From assembly GCA_035544215.1 (NCBI GenBank), contig DATKHY010000007.1:124001-188000 (forward strand): a DNA stretch of 64,000 nucleotides, written 5' to 3'. Positions within the stretch are counted from its first letter, which is position 1, and the number at the start of each line of letters is the position of its first letter. The notes beneath the pieces are model-generated. The model had not been told where the DNA came from. It searched no databases and saw only the letters and a program-made list of their open reading frames with translations. Origin of the DNA: Candidatus Binatia bacterium. GTDB lineage: Bacteria; Vulcanimicrobiota; Vulcanimicrobiia; Vulcanimicrobiales; Vulcanimicrobiaceae. Positions 1 through 8,036 of this stretch are shown one piece after another. Both the position numbers and the translations under genes were made by a program.

Positions 1-195
1 AGACCACTTATCTGCAATGTGGCCATCGAAGTACCTGGCGCGTTGTGTATACTCATGTGAAGTGGCCGTCTATCGAACCCGGCATATCGAGTCTACGGTT
101 ACTACATTGTAATGCGTACCTTTGGGCGCGATCAAATAATTTTGAGACCTCCATTTAGCGTATTCTCGTTCTCGGGAAAGTCAGGTTGAGCTGCA

Positions 196-939
196 ATGGC
201 AATCAGAAAGCGCTATTTACTAATAAGACGCTCATTTCGAGGCCTTCAGGGCTACGTTGGTCTTCTCGCAGCGGCTCTGTCGGTCATGAGTTGCGTGGAA
301 GCGAGCGCGCACATGGCGTCGTACCCGTCAATGGCACCCATTGACACATATCTATCGCAAACCGCTGTGGACGAGATTGGACTCGCGCGTAGCGCGGGAC
401 CGCCATCCATCTCGAACGACGCCGAAATCCTAACGCTGGGCGTTCACGGCTACAGCCCGGCAGTCAAGGGAAGGAACGGATTTGCGTGCATCGTCGAACG
501 CGCATGGTCAATGGCATTCGACGATCCCGAGTTTTGGAATCCTCGGGTGCGCGCACCGATATGCTTCAATGCCGCCGCAACGCGATCGGTCCTTCCGGAG
601 TACCTCATGCGCACGAAATGGGCATTGTCGGGAGCGAGCCGTTCGAAGATGGTCTCACTCGTAAAGGCGGCCGTTGCGTCGCACGAGATCACCGCTCCCG
701 AATTCGGTTCGATGTGCTACATGATGTCGAAACGAGGATACCTGGGAGACGATGTGGGCGGCCCATGGCACCCACATTTAATGTTCTTTCTTCCTCGCAT
801 GGCGGCTAACCAATGGGGCGCAAACCTGCCGGGCTCGCCCGTAATGGCTGGCGTCAAGCGCTTCGAGCCTACGACCGTATTTCTCGTGCCGATCGCAAAA
901 TGGTCTGATGGGTCTGCCGATGGCCGCCAGCAACCGTAG
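196..939 (+). CDS. Secreted protein of unknown function
   Basis: A 247-residue reading frame starts with a basic stretch, then a hydrophobic segment at about residues 18-35 ending in SCVEASAHM, consistent with an exported protein. I do not recognise a domain. The mature part has Cys residues in CIVERAW, PICFNA and GSMCYMM, which could form disulfides outside the cytoplasm. The purine-rich GTTGAG just before the ATG is a weak ribosome site. Overlapping frames on both strands look like composition shadows. It stands alone, with a decayed oxidoreductase fragment downstream. Confidence 0.6.
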   Translation: MAIRKRYLLIRRSFRGLQGYVGLLAAALSVMSCVEASAHMASYPSMAPIDTYLSQTAVDEIGLARSAGPPSISNDAEILTLGVHGYSPAVKGRNGFACIVERAWSMAFDDPEFWNPRVRAPICFNAAATRSVLPEYLMRTKWALSGASRSKMVSLVKAAVASHEITAPEFGSMCYMMSKRGYLGDDVGGPWHPHLMFFLPRMAANQWGANLPGSPVMAGVKRFEPTTVFLVPIAKWSDGSADGRQQP

Positions 940-1002
940 CGCACCGCCGCGGCCTTCTCGTTTTGTAATTGTCGGGCGCAGCCTCAGGCGGGAAGTCCCC
1001 GG

Positions 1003-1134
1003 TTGTCGGTTCCCGTCGTCGCAGTCACGGCATCGGAGATGCTGTTCACGCATGCCGATCTCAAGTCCGGCGAAACCGTGCTGATTCAGTGCGCGTCTGG
1101 GGACGTCGGCGGATACGCCTTTAGGACGGTCTGC
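1003..1134 (+). pseudogene. Remnant of a zinc-type quinone oxidoreductase (MDR family)
   Basis: About 44 codons encode a stretch matching the start of the NADPH-binding domain of medium-chain dehydrogenase/quinone reductases: PVVAVTASEMLF, then LKSGETVLI, then the glycine-rich ASGDVGGYA turn. The family normally spans 300-340 residues with a catalytic GroES-like domain before this point and the rest of the Rossmann fold after it. Neither is present in any frame nearby, so this is a fragment. It continues as unrelated residues into the start of the next gene. Confidence 0.6.
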
Positions 1135-1256
1135 GCCATGCGGTGCGATCCTGATAGACACGTCTCTGGAGAGATCATGGCGAAGATCGCGTTCGCTCTT
1201 TCCATACTGTCTCGCGCTATTGCCCACCGGGGCTCAAGCGAAAAGGAGCCGTTCTG

Positions 1257-1820
1257 ATGTTTATCGCGAGAGTATTCCTGTCTCTCTGTGTCGGCCTGGT
1301 TCTGGTCGCACCGTGCGCGGGCTTAACGCAAACCAGCGCGGCGACCCCCCTTCCCGTTATCGTGATCCCCAAAGCGGATCTCTCCTCGATGAACTTCCTG
1401 GTCGGCACGTGGTCTTGCAGCAAGCAAGAATCGGGCCTTCCCGCGCCGTACACGGCGACGGTAACCTATGCCGTGAGTCCGGATGGCCGGTGGATCGAAC
1501 AGACATCGGTTTGGGATCCCGTTCCGTGGTTTCCAAACAAGTGGACTTCCAACGACAAAATCACTTACGATGCATACACGAAACGCTGGGTCGACGTGGA
1601 GTACGACGAAATCGGCGGATATTTCCTCGCGACGTCTCGTGGCTGGGCCGGAAACACGATCGTGTGGCACGACCCTACCTTCACGCCGAGCCCCAAGGTC
1701 GCGTCAGCAACCGATACCACGATGACGAAAGTCAGCGACTCGAAAGTGACATCGACATGGTCGATCACCAAACCCAATAACGAGATCATCTCCGCGAATA
1801 CCACCTGCACGAAGAGCTAA
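1257..1820 (+). CDS. Secreted DUF1579-like protein, paralogue 1
   Basis: 187 residues with a signal peptide (hydrophobic residues 4-22, LVLVAPCAGLTQ). The mature part has the signature DLSSMNFLVGTWSC, followed by alternating beta-strand-like segments and a C-terminal TTCTKS. This pattern (F-L-G-T-W-x-C start, Y-x-Y-D-A-x-x-K-R-W middle) is shared with the proteins at 44342-44905 and, more distantly, 53816-54313, and resembles the DUF1579/lipocalin-like group. Function is unknown; a small extracellular beta-barrel is inferred. AGGAG lies 7 bases before the ATG, fixing the start. Confidence 0.75.
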   Translation: MFIARVFLSLCVGLVLVAPCAGLTQTSAATPLPVIVIPKADLSSMNFLVGTWSCSKQESGLPAPYTATVTYAVSPDGRWIEQTSVWDPVPWFPNKWTSNDKITYDAYTKRWVDVEYDEIGGYFLATSRGWAGNTIVWHDPTFTPSPKVASATDTTMTKVSDSKVTSTWSITKPNNEIISANTTCTKS

Positions 1821-1833
1821 TCCTACGGTGAAC

Positions 1834-1992
1834 TCACTCAGATTTGCGAGCGGCTCCGAGCACCATTGCGCGGGGTGCCTTCATTCCGTTCTGGCGTTCG
1901 TCTCCGTGTTTGTCGGCGCTTGCTACCAGCCCATCCTCTTCGTCGCCGGAAAGAACCTCACCGCACAGCGGGCATTTCGCCGTTAAAGCCAT
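1834..1992 (-). CDS. Small CxxC zinc-finger-like protein
   Basis: A 52-residue frame begins MALTAKCPLCGEVLSGD, then EEDGLVASADKHGDE. The CPLC pair plus a later His and acidic helix recall DUF1059-type small zinc proteins (C-x-x-C followed by a D/E-rich helix ending in H). Its ATG lies inside the end of the upstream frame at 1958-2158, a 35-base overlap in a different frame, suggesting translational coupling or one gene split by a frameshift. There is no separate ribosome site. The alternative is a frameshifted C-terminus of the upstream frame. Confidence 0.45.
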   Translation of the reverse strand: MALTAKCPLCGEVLSGDEEDGLVASADKHGDERQNGMKAPRAMVLGAARKSE

Positions 1993-2158
1993 CCTCGTCA
2001 TTTCGCGCCGCCAGGACGGCGTTCAGCTCGGCCTCGGCTTCCATCGGGGAAAGGTCGCGTCCGCGAGCCAGCTCCGCAGTGCAGCGCTCGAGCCCGACCC
2101 GTTCCTGAAGTTCGACGCGCATAGCATCATAAACACTCGGCGCTCGGCTATCTATCAC
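1958..2158 (-). CDS. Small hypothetical protein upstream of the zinc-finger-like frame
   Basis: A 66-residue frame, acidic and helical (ELQERVGLERCTAELARG, then SPMEAEAELNAVLAA). An internal ATG at residue 13 is an alternative start. No family is recognised. The helical, coding-like composition and the overlap with the CxxC frame downstream suggest the two form one unit. Neither start has a convincing ribosome site, so it may be the N-terminal half of a broken gene. Confidence 0.35.
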   Translation of the reverse strand: MIDSRAPSVYDAMRVELQERVGLERCTAELARGRDLSPMEAEAELNAVLAARNDEDGFNGEMPAVR

Positions 2159-2311
2159 TTAGCAACTTCGAGCGGCGCATGGATCAAGTCGCGTAATGTC
2201 CAAATCCCAGGTCTCCACGGAATTCAGTGGGGCGGCTGACGTGTAAGGCCTAAAACGGGCCAGCGGGAGTTGTGAGTTTCCGGGCGTAGAGCCCAGCAAG
2301 GAGACTCGCTC

Positions 2312-2542
2312 TTGAAGAAAAGCCGATTCAGCGAAGCCAAGATCGTAGGGATCCTCAAAGAGTTGGAAGCTGGTGCACCGGCGACGGAGCTGGCGCGAAA
2401 ACCCGGTCTTCATCCAAATACGATCCGGCTTTGGCGAGACAAATATGCCGGCCTCGAAACCAGTGATCTCGTCCGCCTCAAGCAGCTCGAAGCTGACACG
2501 TCCGTCACTCACGTTGGATCCGCGGCAATGGCGAAGAATTGA
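2312..2542 (+). pseudogene. Truncated IS3-family transposase OrfA
   Basis: From a TTG codon the frame reads KKSRFSEAKIVGILKELEAG and then LHPNTIRLWRDKYAG, which is the helix-turn-helix N-terminus of IS3-type OrfA (family pattern: F-S-x-E-Q-I-V-x-I-L-K-E). Homology stops after about residue 62 (VRLKQLEAD); the leucine-zipper end is missing and no OrfB integrase follows. An IS insertion has therefore been almost entirely lost. I could not identify terminal inverted repeats. Confidence 0.7.
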
Positions 2543-2695
2543 TCTACAGGGCGTCCCGATCTATTTATTCAATCCGGCGTGGCGGCCGCTCGCTGCGGGG
2601 GCGACAAGTCGATGACCCCCTTACAGAAACGAGCACATACCGGCATCGCGGGTGGAAGTGCTCTAACAGCACGCCACCCGCAATACCGTGAGCGT

Positions 2696-3679
2696 TTATA
2701 TTCCTACCGCTACGCCGTGAGGCTGCTCAAGGCCCTGCGTGATGGTGTACGGGGGAGTCCCATTGTATGGGTATACGTAGACAGTGGGTGTTACCCCGCC
2801 TCCGTAATTAGTAACATAGAGCGTTCCATCGCTGGCAGCGGCAATTAGATAAACGGCGGACCCTGCACCATACCTGATCTGGCTGACCTGACTATAGTTA
2901 GGCGGTGCGTAGGTTGTCAGCAGGGCGGTAGTCCCGAATTCGCCCCCACCCCCGACCACGAGATCGTTATCTGGCAGGATCGCGACACCGTCAGCTGGGG
3001 GACCCTGCGCTATGATCGTACCATTTTGCGACTTTTGCGGATACTTTACCACAAAGCCGGCCGCGCCCTCGGGTAGAATAGCCCCAACGTATAGATTCTG
3101 CTGGGCATCCGTAACAACACCAAGATATGACTGAGCTTCGATGTCTCCATAAGTGTATGTGGGCTGGGTCGATCCGCTGTTCAGAGCGTATTCCAGGACT
3201 TGCGTGACGCCGTGGCATTGGTTAGCGACGTACAAGTTGTTATTTGCGTCAACAGTAAGGCCGTGCACGCTGACGCAAGTTTGTGGAAACTGGCGGACCA
3301 ATTTGCCGCTAGAGTTGAATTCGTCAACGTACGGCTCGGCATTCATCGAAACGTAGATGTTGCCGCTGCCATCTTCGGCTAGACCGTTGGGCTGAGACGG
3401 TAACGCGATCGAGCCCTTCGGACTTGGATTTGCGACCCCGAAGGGGTACTCGATAATTTCGTCAAGACCGTAGTCTCCCACATAGACCGTCGTCGGAACA
3501 GTGAGCTGCTTCATTCGCTTTTGCTCCCCCGACAAGGGGCCCTTGCCGGTCGATGAGAAGGCGAGCGGCTGGTTTGTCTGGGGCAAACTAGTCGCCTGCT
3601 GGGATCCACTACAGCCTGACGCCAGTCCTGTCGCTATGCAAGCAGTTAGCGCGAAACGAAAACCGCGAGTGAACCTCAT
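2696..3679 (-). CDS. NHL/SMP-30-like beta-propeller lipoprotein
   Basis: 327 residues. A lipobox (GLASGC, Cys23) marks it as an exported lipoprotein. The body is a run of roughly 45-residue blades with NHL-like phrases: PNGLAEDGSGNIYVS, VHGLTVDANNNLYVAN, GVVTDAQQNLYVG, ending PHGVAVGI. Such folds usually bind sugars, peptides or partners, or act as lactonases; no catalytic residues can be assigned here. AGGAG lies a few bases before the ATG. Paralogues occur at 5030, 12910, 29351 and 38369. Confidence 0.85.
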   Translation of the reverse strand: MRFTRGFRFALTACIATGLASGCSGSQQATSLPQTNQPLAFSSTGKGPLSGEQKRMKQLTVPTTVYVGDYGLDEIIEYPFGVANPSPKGSIALPSQPNGLAEDGSGNIYVSMNAEPYVDEFNSSGKLVRQFPQTCVSVHGLTVDANNNLYVANQCHGVTQVLEYALNSGSTQPTYTYGDIEAQSYLGVVTDAQQNLYVGAILPEGAAGFVVKYPQKSQNGTIIAQGPPADGVAILPDNDLVVGGGGEFGTTALLTTYAPPNYSQVSQIRYGAGSAVYLIAAASDGTLYVTNYGGGVTPTVYVYPYNGTPPYTITQGLEQPHGVAVGI

Positions 3680-3993
3680 GATTGTACTCCTAGAAGAAAG
3701 CGCGAAGTGGTAGGATGCTGGCGTTCGCCACCAGGTAGCTATTTCATCGCTTGTCTAAGAGGTCGCTACACGGCGAGCCCACCGCGCGTTAAAAACCGCA
3801 CGGTAGCGCTTCGGCGCGTCGCCCTCGCAATTTCCAAAATTGAAAAATGCTGCGTGTAAGGACCAAGTGGGGTCGTGGGTCCGCTTGGGGGCCGACCGTA
3901 ATCTCACGGGGACGGCGCACCGCGTGTGATGTGCAGCCACGGTCGCGACTCTTGTTCGTTGCGCCATCGCACTTGCGTTCACTGTGACGGTGA

Positions 3994-4248
3994 GCACGTC
4001 GGTCGAACGGATGGCGCAAGCGCGCGAAGGCTCCTCCGACGGCTTGCGTCGTCTGTGGGACAAGGACGGCACGCAAAGGCCGCCGGACGTGCGAGGAATG
4101 CAACGCTGCGGCGATCGAACGCGTCCGGGCATCTCGCCAGAAGGCGGGTAAGAAAAACATCCGCCGCGTCTCGACGCAAGTAGCCTTCGCGCGGATGGCC
4201 TTCCGGGGCAATACCCGCCTTCTGAGGCGCGCGATCGACTGCGGATGA
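3994..4248 (+). pseudogene. Zinc-ribbon protein frame lacking a start codon
   Basis: Open for 84 codons after a TGA at 3991. It encodes ACVVCGTRTARKGRRTCEEC, a CxxC-x12-CxxC zinc ribbon, then a basic helical tail (ERVRASRQKAGKKNI, TQVAFARMAFRGNTRLLRR). There is no ATG, GTG or TTG between the upstream stop and the first Cys pair. A second CxxC (RTCVHCDGEH) lies just upstream in another frame, near 3977-4006, so a frameshift probably broke a longer gene. No named family is claimed. Confidence 0.45.
4139..4223. repeat. Nested inverted repeat
   Basis: Arms AGAAGGCGGGTA (4139-4150) and TACCCGCCTTCT (4212-4223) are perfect complements of 12 bases. Inside lies a second perfect pair, CATCCGC (4158-4164) with GCGGATG (4191-4197). 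The structure sits in the zinc-ribbon frame, so it could be a transcript fold or simply a coding coincidence. Confidence 0.5.
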
Positions 4249-4437
4249 CTTGGGGATCGTCGCGTGAACCGGAAGGCCCTAGAGACTGCACGACCGGCGT
4301 ACGCTGCGGCGGTTGCCAAACGGTTGCCGTCGATGGCAACCGTAAGGGAACGGAAGCGGATTCGGTAGTCCCGCGAAACCCTTTGTTTGCTGCCTCTTCA
4401 AAACAGAGGCGAACTCCCAGAGACGAGCATAGGCGGA

Positions 4438-4466
4438 TTCGAATCCCGCTGGGGCTATTTCAAAAC
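4438..4466 (+). repeat. tRNA-3'-end-like repeat, copy A
   Basis: TTCGAAT followed by CCCGC and TGGGGCTA looks like a T-loop, the 3' T-stem strand, a 7-base acceptor strand and an A discriminator. The preceding GCGGA would pair with CCCGC at four of five positions. It matches copy B (7832-7860) at 27 of 29 bases, and its core recurs at 15489-15505. No tRNA 5' half is visible, so it is not a functional tRNA; an attachment-site scar is one reading. Confidence 0.5.
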
Positions 4467-4762
4467 TCCCTTATTCTGTCAGGGTGTTTACGCGCTCCGC
4501 CGAGTTTCGTCTAACTAGTATCTAACGGACGGTTCGCGTTTCGCTTTTTGCCTTAACTCACCACCCTATCGAAGGCCTCCGCTGCGAACAGATCCCGCTG
4601 CCGATAAACCGTGATATAGCGTCGACCGTGATTGAGTGAGGACGAGCTCCACAACTTTCAGCTAGCGCATCGCGCTTGCAATCATATCCGCGGCGATCAC
4701 GGACTAAAACGGGCTCCAGGCCCGCCTAAAGCGCTGACAAGGAAGGGTAGCCAGGACCGAAC

Positions 4763-4846
4763 TTACGGGGCGACGGAGTAAACGGTCCCGTAGTCCCCGG
4801 TGCTGCCACCCGACGGTGCCACGCCGTAAAGCACCGCGGGCCCCGC
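4763..4846 (-). pseudogene. C-terminal remnant of a GloVer-repeat lipoprotein
   Basis: The last 27 codons of a minus-strand frame read AVLYGVAPSGGSTGDYGTVY and then SVAP-stop. This closely mirrors the end of the intact protein at 9103-10428 (GVLYGTTYGGGTSNDG, TIFSLKP). Upstream codons in this frame lose all similarity, so only the last repeat survives. Confidence 0.55.
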
Positions 4847-4991
4847 GTCTGCGTGGCGCTCGCCGATGGGCCGAGCGTCTATTCCGCGAACGTCGGGATT
4901 TGGAAGTATCCCAAGGGGCGGCACCCCGACGATGACGCTCACCGGCTTCACCGATCCGTTCGGGGACGCGATAAGCAAAGCGCCGAAGTAA
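4847..4991 (+). pseudogene. C-terminal remnant of an NHL-like lipoprotein, frameshifted
   Basis: The plus strand reads VYSANVGIWKYPKG and, after a one-base shift near 4915, GTPTMTLTGFTDPFGDAIS to a TAA. This is the blade pattern of the neighbouring lipoprotein (VDVYSYPRGELKGTLTGF). It is a decayed duplicate lying directly upstream of the intact gene at 5030 and back to back with the GloVer remnant. Confidence 0.5.
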
Positions 4992-5029
4992 CGATTTCTC
5001 CCACCACTTATTAGGAGGTTTTCTTAAGA

Positions 5030-6064
5030 ATGCGTTTACATCTGGGGCACCAAACTCTGGCGGCAGCCGTAATGGTCGCGCTGCTCGCGGGATGCGGAGG
5101 CGGCATGTCGCCGGCGCAGCTCGGCGCTACGGATCAGAACACCGTCGCGCAGTTACGACACATGGGCCGCGCCGGGGCGGCGCGTCCATTCCAATTGGCG
5201 GGTGCGAACGCAGCGCGTTCGTGGATGGCACCCGATGCAAGGAGGTCCACGAGCCTGCTCTACGTCGCGGACCAGGGCGCGAACGACGTGGACGTCTATT
5301 CGTATCCCCGCGGCGAGCTGAAAGGCACGTTAACCGGATTTCAAACGCCGTCGGGCGTCTGCTCGAACAAAGCCGGCGACGTTTTCATTCTCAACGGCAA
5401 CGGTACGACCGTCGAAGTCTACAAGCACGGCGGCTCCGCGCCGATCCGGACGCTCAATCTCCCGGGCTATCCGGAACTCAACTGCTCCGTCGATCCAACG
5501 ACGGGGAACCTCGCACTTGGAGTGCTCGGCGGCACTTGCGGAGACTGCTTTGTCGTCTTCCCCGCCGGCTCCGGAACGGCGACAGTCTACACGCCGTCGG
5601 GCCAAACTGGGCTTCCCGGCTGCGGCTACGACAACACCGGTAATCTCTTCTGCGACGCCTACGGCAACGGTGACGCCTTCACACTCTTCGAGCTTCCGAA
5701 GGGGAGCTCGACGGTAAAGACGGTCCCGGTTAGCGGCGCGGGCGGCCTAACGGCGGCGTCGATACAATGGGACGGCACGGACTTGGCGTTTGGAGCCGGC
5801 GCGGGGCCGACGCTCTATCAGATACGACTCTCCGGATCGACGGGAAGCGTCGTCGGCTCGACGTCGCTCAGCGGCGCGGCTGCGGTTTGGCAGTTCTGGA
5901 TTACGAAGAAGCCCAAGGGAGGGCTGCGCGTAATCGCGCCAACCTTCATCAACAGCGTCCCCACTGCCGGCTATTGGAACTATCCGGCCGGTGGTACGGC
6001 GACGAAGATGATCACCAACGGACTCACGCAACCAGACGGTGCGGCACTAAGCACTAAGAGGTAG
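5030..6064 (+). CDS. NHL-like beta-propeller lipoprotein
   Basis: 344 residues with lipobox LLAGC (Cys22) followed by a Gly/Ala-rich linker. Blades include LLYVADQGANDVDVYSYPRG, GYDNTGNLFCDAYGNG and LFELPKGSSTVK, ending LTQPDGAAL. It is most similar in the window to the lipoprotein at 29351 (GYDNNGNLFADGF, LVELPKGSA), so these two form a subgroup that differs from typical NHL blades. AGGAGG at 5013-5018 sets the ATG. An extracytoplasmic binding role is inferred; no enzyme residues are assignable. Confidence 0.85.
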   Translation: MRLHLGHQTLAAAVMVALLAGCGGGMSPAQLGATDQNTVAQLRHMGRAGAARPFQLAGANAARSWMAPDARRSTSLLYVADQGANDVDVYSYPRGELKGTLTGFQTPSGVCSNKAGDVFILNGNGTTVEVYKHGGSAPIRTLNLPGYPELNCSVDPTTGNLALGVLGGTCGDCFVVFPAGSGTATVYTPSGQTGLPGCGYDNTGNLFCDAYGNGDAFTLFELPKGSSTVKTVPVSGAGGLTAASIQWDGTDLAFGAGAGPTLYQIRLSGSTGSVVGSTSLSGAAAVWQFWITKKPKGGLRVIAPTFINSVPTAGYWNYPAGGTATKMITNGLTQPDGAALSTKR

Positions 6065-6246
6065 CTCCGTCTCGGTTTGACCATCGCTCGCGGGGGAGGA
6101 GCCTCCGCGAGCGACGGCTCTCAGTGGGAGATGTCTGGGACTAGCGGCCATCCATGGCACCAGCATTCGCGGGGATCTTCGCCCCCAAAGTATACGTCAA
6201 GCACCCAGATTGCGGAGGGAACGGGAGAAAGCAGGCGGCTTCGGAT

Positions 6247-7392
6247 CTATTTTACGAATGGAACATTGTTGGGCGTGACGATCTTAGCAATGTCGCGGAA
6301 TATGGCGTTCGGCACTCCCGGGAAAGGCTTCTCACGTTGGCTGTTAACGAACGCGATGATCGTTGTGCCGGTTGCGGGCATGTAGTACGCTGCGGTATTG
6401 TAGCCGGTGATGCCGCCCGTGTAGCCGTACCAACCGGCCGAACATCCGATGCCGAGCCCAAAAGCGAGGTTCCCTTCGCCGGTCGGCAGACACGCTAGCC
6501 GCGCCCTTTGCGACGCGGCGCTGTTCGTGGTGCCGGTGACGTAGGCTTTGACCCACTTCTTCATATCGGCCATATCAGAAATCATTACCCCGGCCGCCCA
6601 AGAAACCGAGGGCGCGAGAACCGCCGACTCGTCGGTCCACTGGCCCTTATCGCTCAACGAATAACCGTGCGCGTAGGGCGCCGGCATGCCCCAATTTGTC
6701 GTTGGAAACGAAGTCTGGTTAAGGGCCAGCGGCGCGAGAATCCGCTTATGGATTTCATCTTGAATCCCGTCGTGGGTCACTTTCTCGATGATGAGCCCGA
6801 GCAAGAACCAGTTAGTATTGCTGTAATTGTACTTCGCTCCCGGAGGGAACAGAGGCGGCTGCTTTCCGGCGATCTCCACCCACTGCCGAGGCGTCTGGCG
6901 CGCCCACCACGCCTCACTTTGCCTCTGGACGCCCGGAACGGCATACACGTCGATGATCCCACTGCGCATCTCGGCTAGCTGACGCAGCGTGATTTGCTTT
7001 TCGTTTGGCACGGAGAGCCCGAGCTTGAATTGGCCGATCGTATCGTCGAGGCTCAACTTCTTCTCGTCGACGAGTTGAAGCAGGACAGTCGCCACGAATG
7101 TCTTCGTATTGCTACCGATACGGAAGTGATCTTCGACGGCCATTTGTGAATGCGTCGCGAGGTTCGAATAACCGAAACCTTTGGTGAACTCGCCCTTCCC
7201 GGGCAGCCATACCCCGACGACCACGCCCGGTACCGGCTGCACTCCGCCGTAAGCCGCAAGCTCCTTGCTGACGGCAGCGGCGATCGCCTTTTGAACGTTA
7301 GGGTCGAGCCCGGTGGGCGCTGCGGTGACGGCGGCTCCCGTCGACGACAGCGAAAGGATCAGCGCAAAGAAGACAAGTTTGGATCGTTTCAT
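6247..7392 (-). CDS. Secreted serine hydrolase, class C beta-lactamase/DD-peptidase family
   Basis: About 381 residues from the MKRSKLV start, chosen because it opens directly on a signal peptide; ten more codons are open upstream. The catalytic SxxK is Ser94-Asn-Thr-Lys97 in RIGSNTKTF, and the YxN motif is Tyr190-Ser-Asn192. The third motif region is YTGG near residue 324 instead of KTG or HxG, as in many esterase/peptidase members. Such enzymes act in the periplasm on peptidoglycan peptides, D-amino-acid peptides or esters; the substrate here is unknown. A broken paralogue lies at 15939-17159. Confidence 0.85.
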   Translation of the reverse strand: MKRSKLVFFALILSLSSTGAAVTAAPTGLDPNVQKAIAAAVSKELAAYGGVQPVPGVVVGVWLPGKGEFTKGFGYSNLATHSQMAVEDHFRIGSNTKTFVATVLLQLVDEKKLSLDDTIGQFKLGLSVPNEKQITLRQLAEMRSGIIDVYAVPGVQRQSEAWWARQTPRQWVEIAGKQPPLFPPGAKYNYSNTNWFLLGLIIEKVTHDGIQDEIHKRILAPLALNQTSFPTTNWGMPAPYAHGYSLSDKGQWTDESAVLAPSVSWAAGVMISDMADMKKWVKAYVTGTTNSAASQRARLACLPTGEGNLAFGLGIGCSAGWYGYTGGITGYNTAAYYMPATGTTIIAFVNSQREKPFPGVPNAIFRDIAKIVTPNNVPFVK

Positions 7393-8036
7393 GGAGCGCT
7401 GTTTCGCTTTTTGGGGATGCAATCCGCTCCCGATCGCGAGCTAGGCGCCCCTACAGCATCGCTTCGTGAAAAGACCGATGTTTCCATCGGTTCCGCGATC
7501 CCCACCGACTGAACGTCGCGTCTTCTCGACGAAATAGAGCTCACTCCGTCGTTAGGTTGCACGCTACGCGGAAGGACTACGATGGCCATCGTGTCGCTCC
7601 TCGATGGGGGAGGCCGTTTGTGGCTTCTTCCTCTAAGCCCGCACTGCCTAGTTCAGCTAGGTCTAGCGCACTTATGTAGCTCCGATTTTTCGCGAGAACT
7701 TTTTGAGGGAGACTTGTCTCAGCAGATGAGTCGCGCCCGCGGAACGGTCAGGCCCATCGGGTATCGAGAAACCCTTGCCGCATCGGACTTTTCATTTGTG
7801 GGCAGGTTCGGCCAGGACCGCCGCACGACGCTTCGAATCTCGCTGGGGCTATTCCAAAACGCATTGATCCCATAAGCGCAAGTCCGGCTCGCTTCGTCAT
7901 CGCGCTCGACGGAAGGATCGTCGATGTGAAGAGCGACCCCGATTAGCGGTATCTTCCCGACCGCAGCGAAACCTTCCGCGTACTTAACCAGCTCTCGCGG
8001 GGCTCAAGACGATGACCACCGGAACGGAGGGTACGC
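7393..8036. other. Gene-poor stretch
   Basis: About 640 bases between the serine hydrolase and the hydratase-like gene. The only notable element is copy B of the tRNA-end-like repeat (7832-7860). The open frame covering 7582-7875 translates through that repeat and looks non-coding. Confidence 0.5.
7832..7860 (+). repeat. tRNA-3'-end-like repeat, copy B
   Basis: Differs from copy A (4438-4466) at only two of 29 bases, including the flanking ATT-C-CAAAAC tail that no mature tRNA would contain. The upstream T-stem strand is not conserved, so only the 3' part is shared, as expected for an attachment core rather than a duplicated tRNA. Confidence 0.5.

Larger units (their letters stand above)
3680..4762. 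other. Gene-poor stretch with remnants
   Basis: About 1.1 kb without an intact gene. It holds a start-less zinc-ribbon frame (3994-4248), a 12-base inverted repeat (4139-4150 with 4212-4223) and a tRNA-3'-end-like repeat (4438-4466). Long minus-strand open frames between 3755 and 4339 have arginine/proline-rich translations typical of shadows. Bases 4470-4760 show nothing I can name. Confidence 0.6.

Noticed and set aside
3755-4339. Two overlapping minus-strand frames of 176 and 194 codons
   Set aside because: Arg/Ser-rich with no conserved pattern; the plus strand holds the zinc-ribbon frame instead.
4438-4460. A functional tRNA or tmRNA ending here
   Set aside because: No 5' acceptor strand, D-arm or anticodon arm, and no tag frame, is visible upstream. 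The T-stem closing pair is mismatched.
7582-7875. 97-codon plus-strand frame
   Set aside because: It translates through the tRNA-end-like repeat and has no protein pattern.
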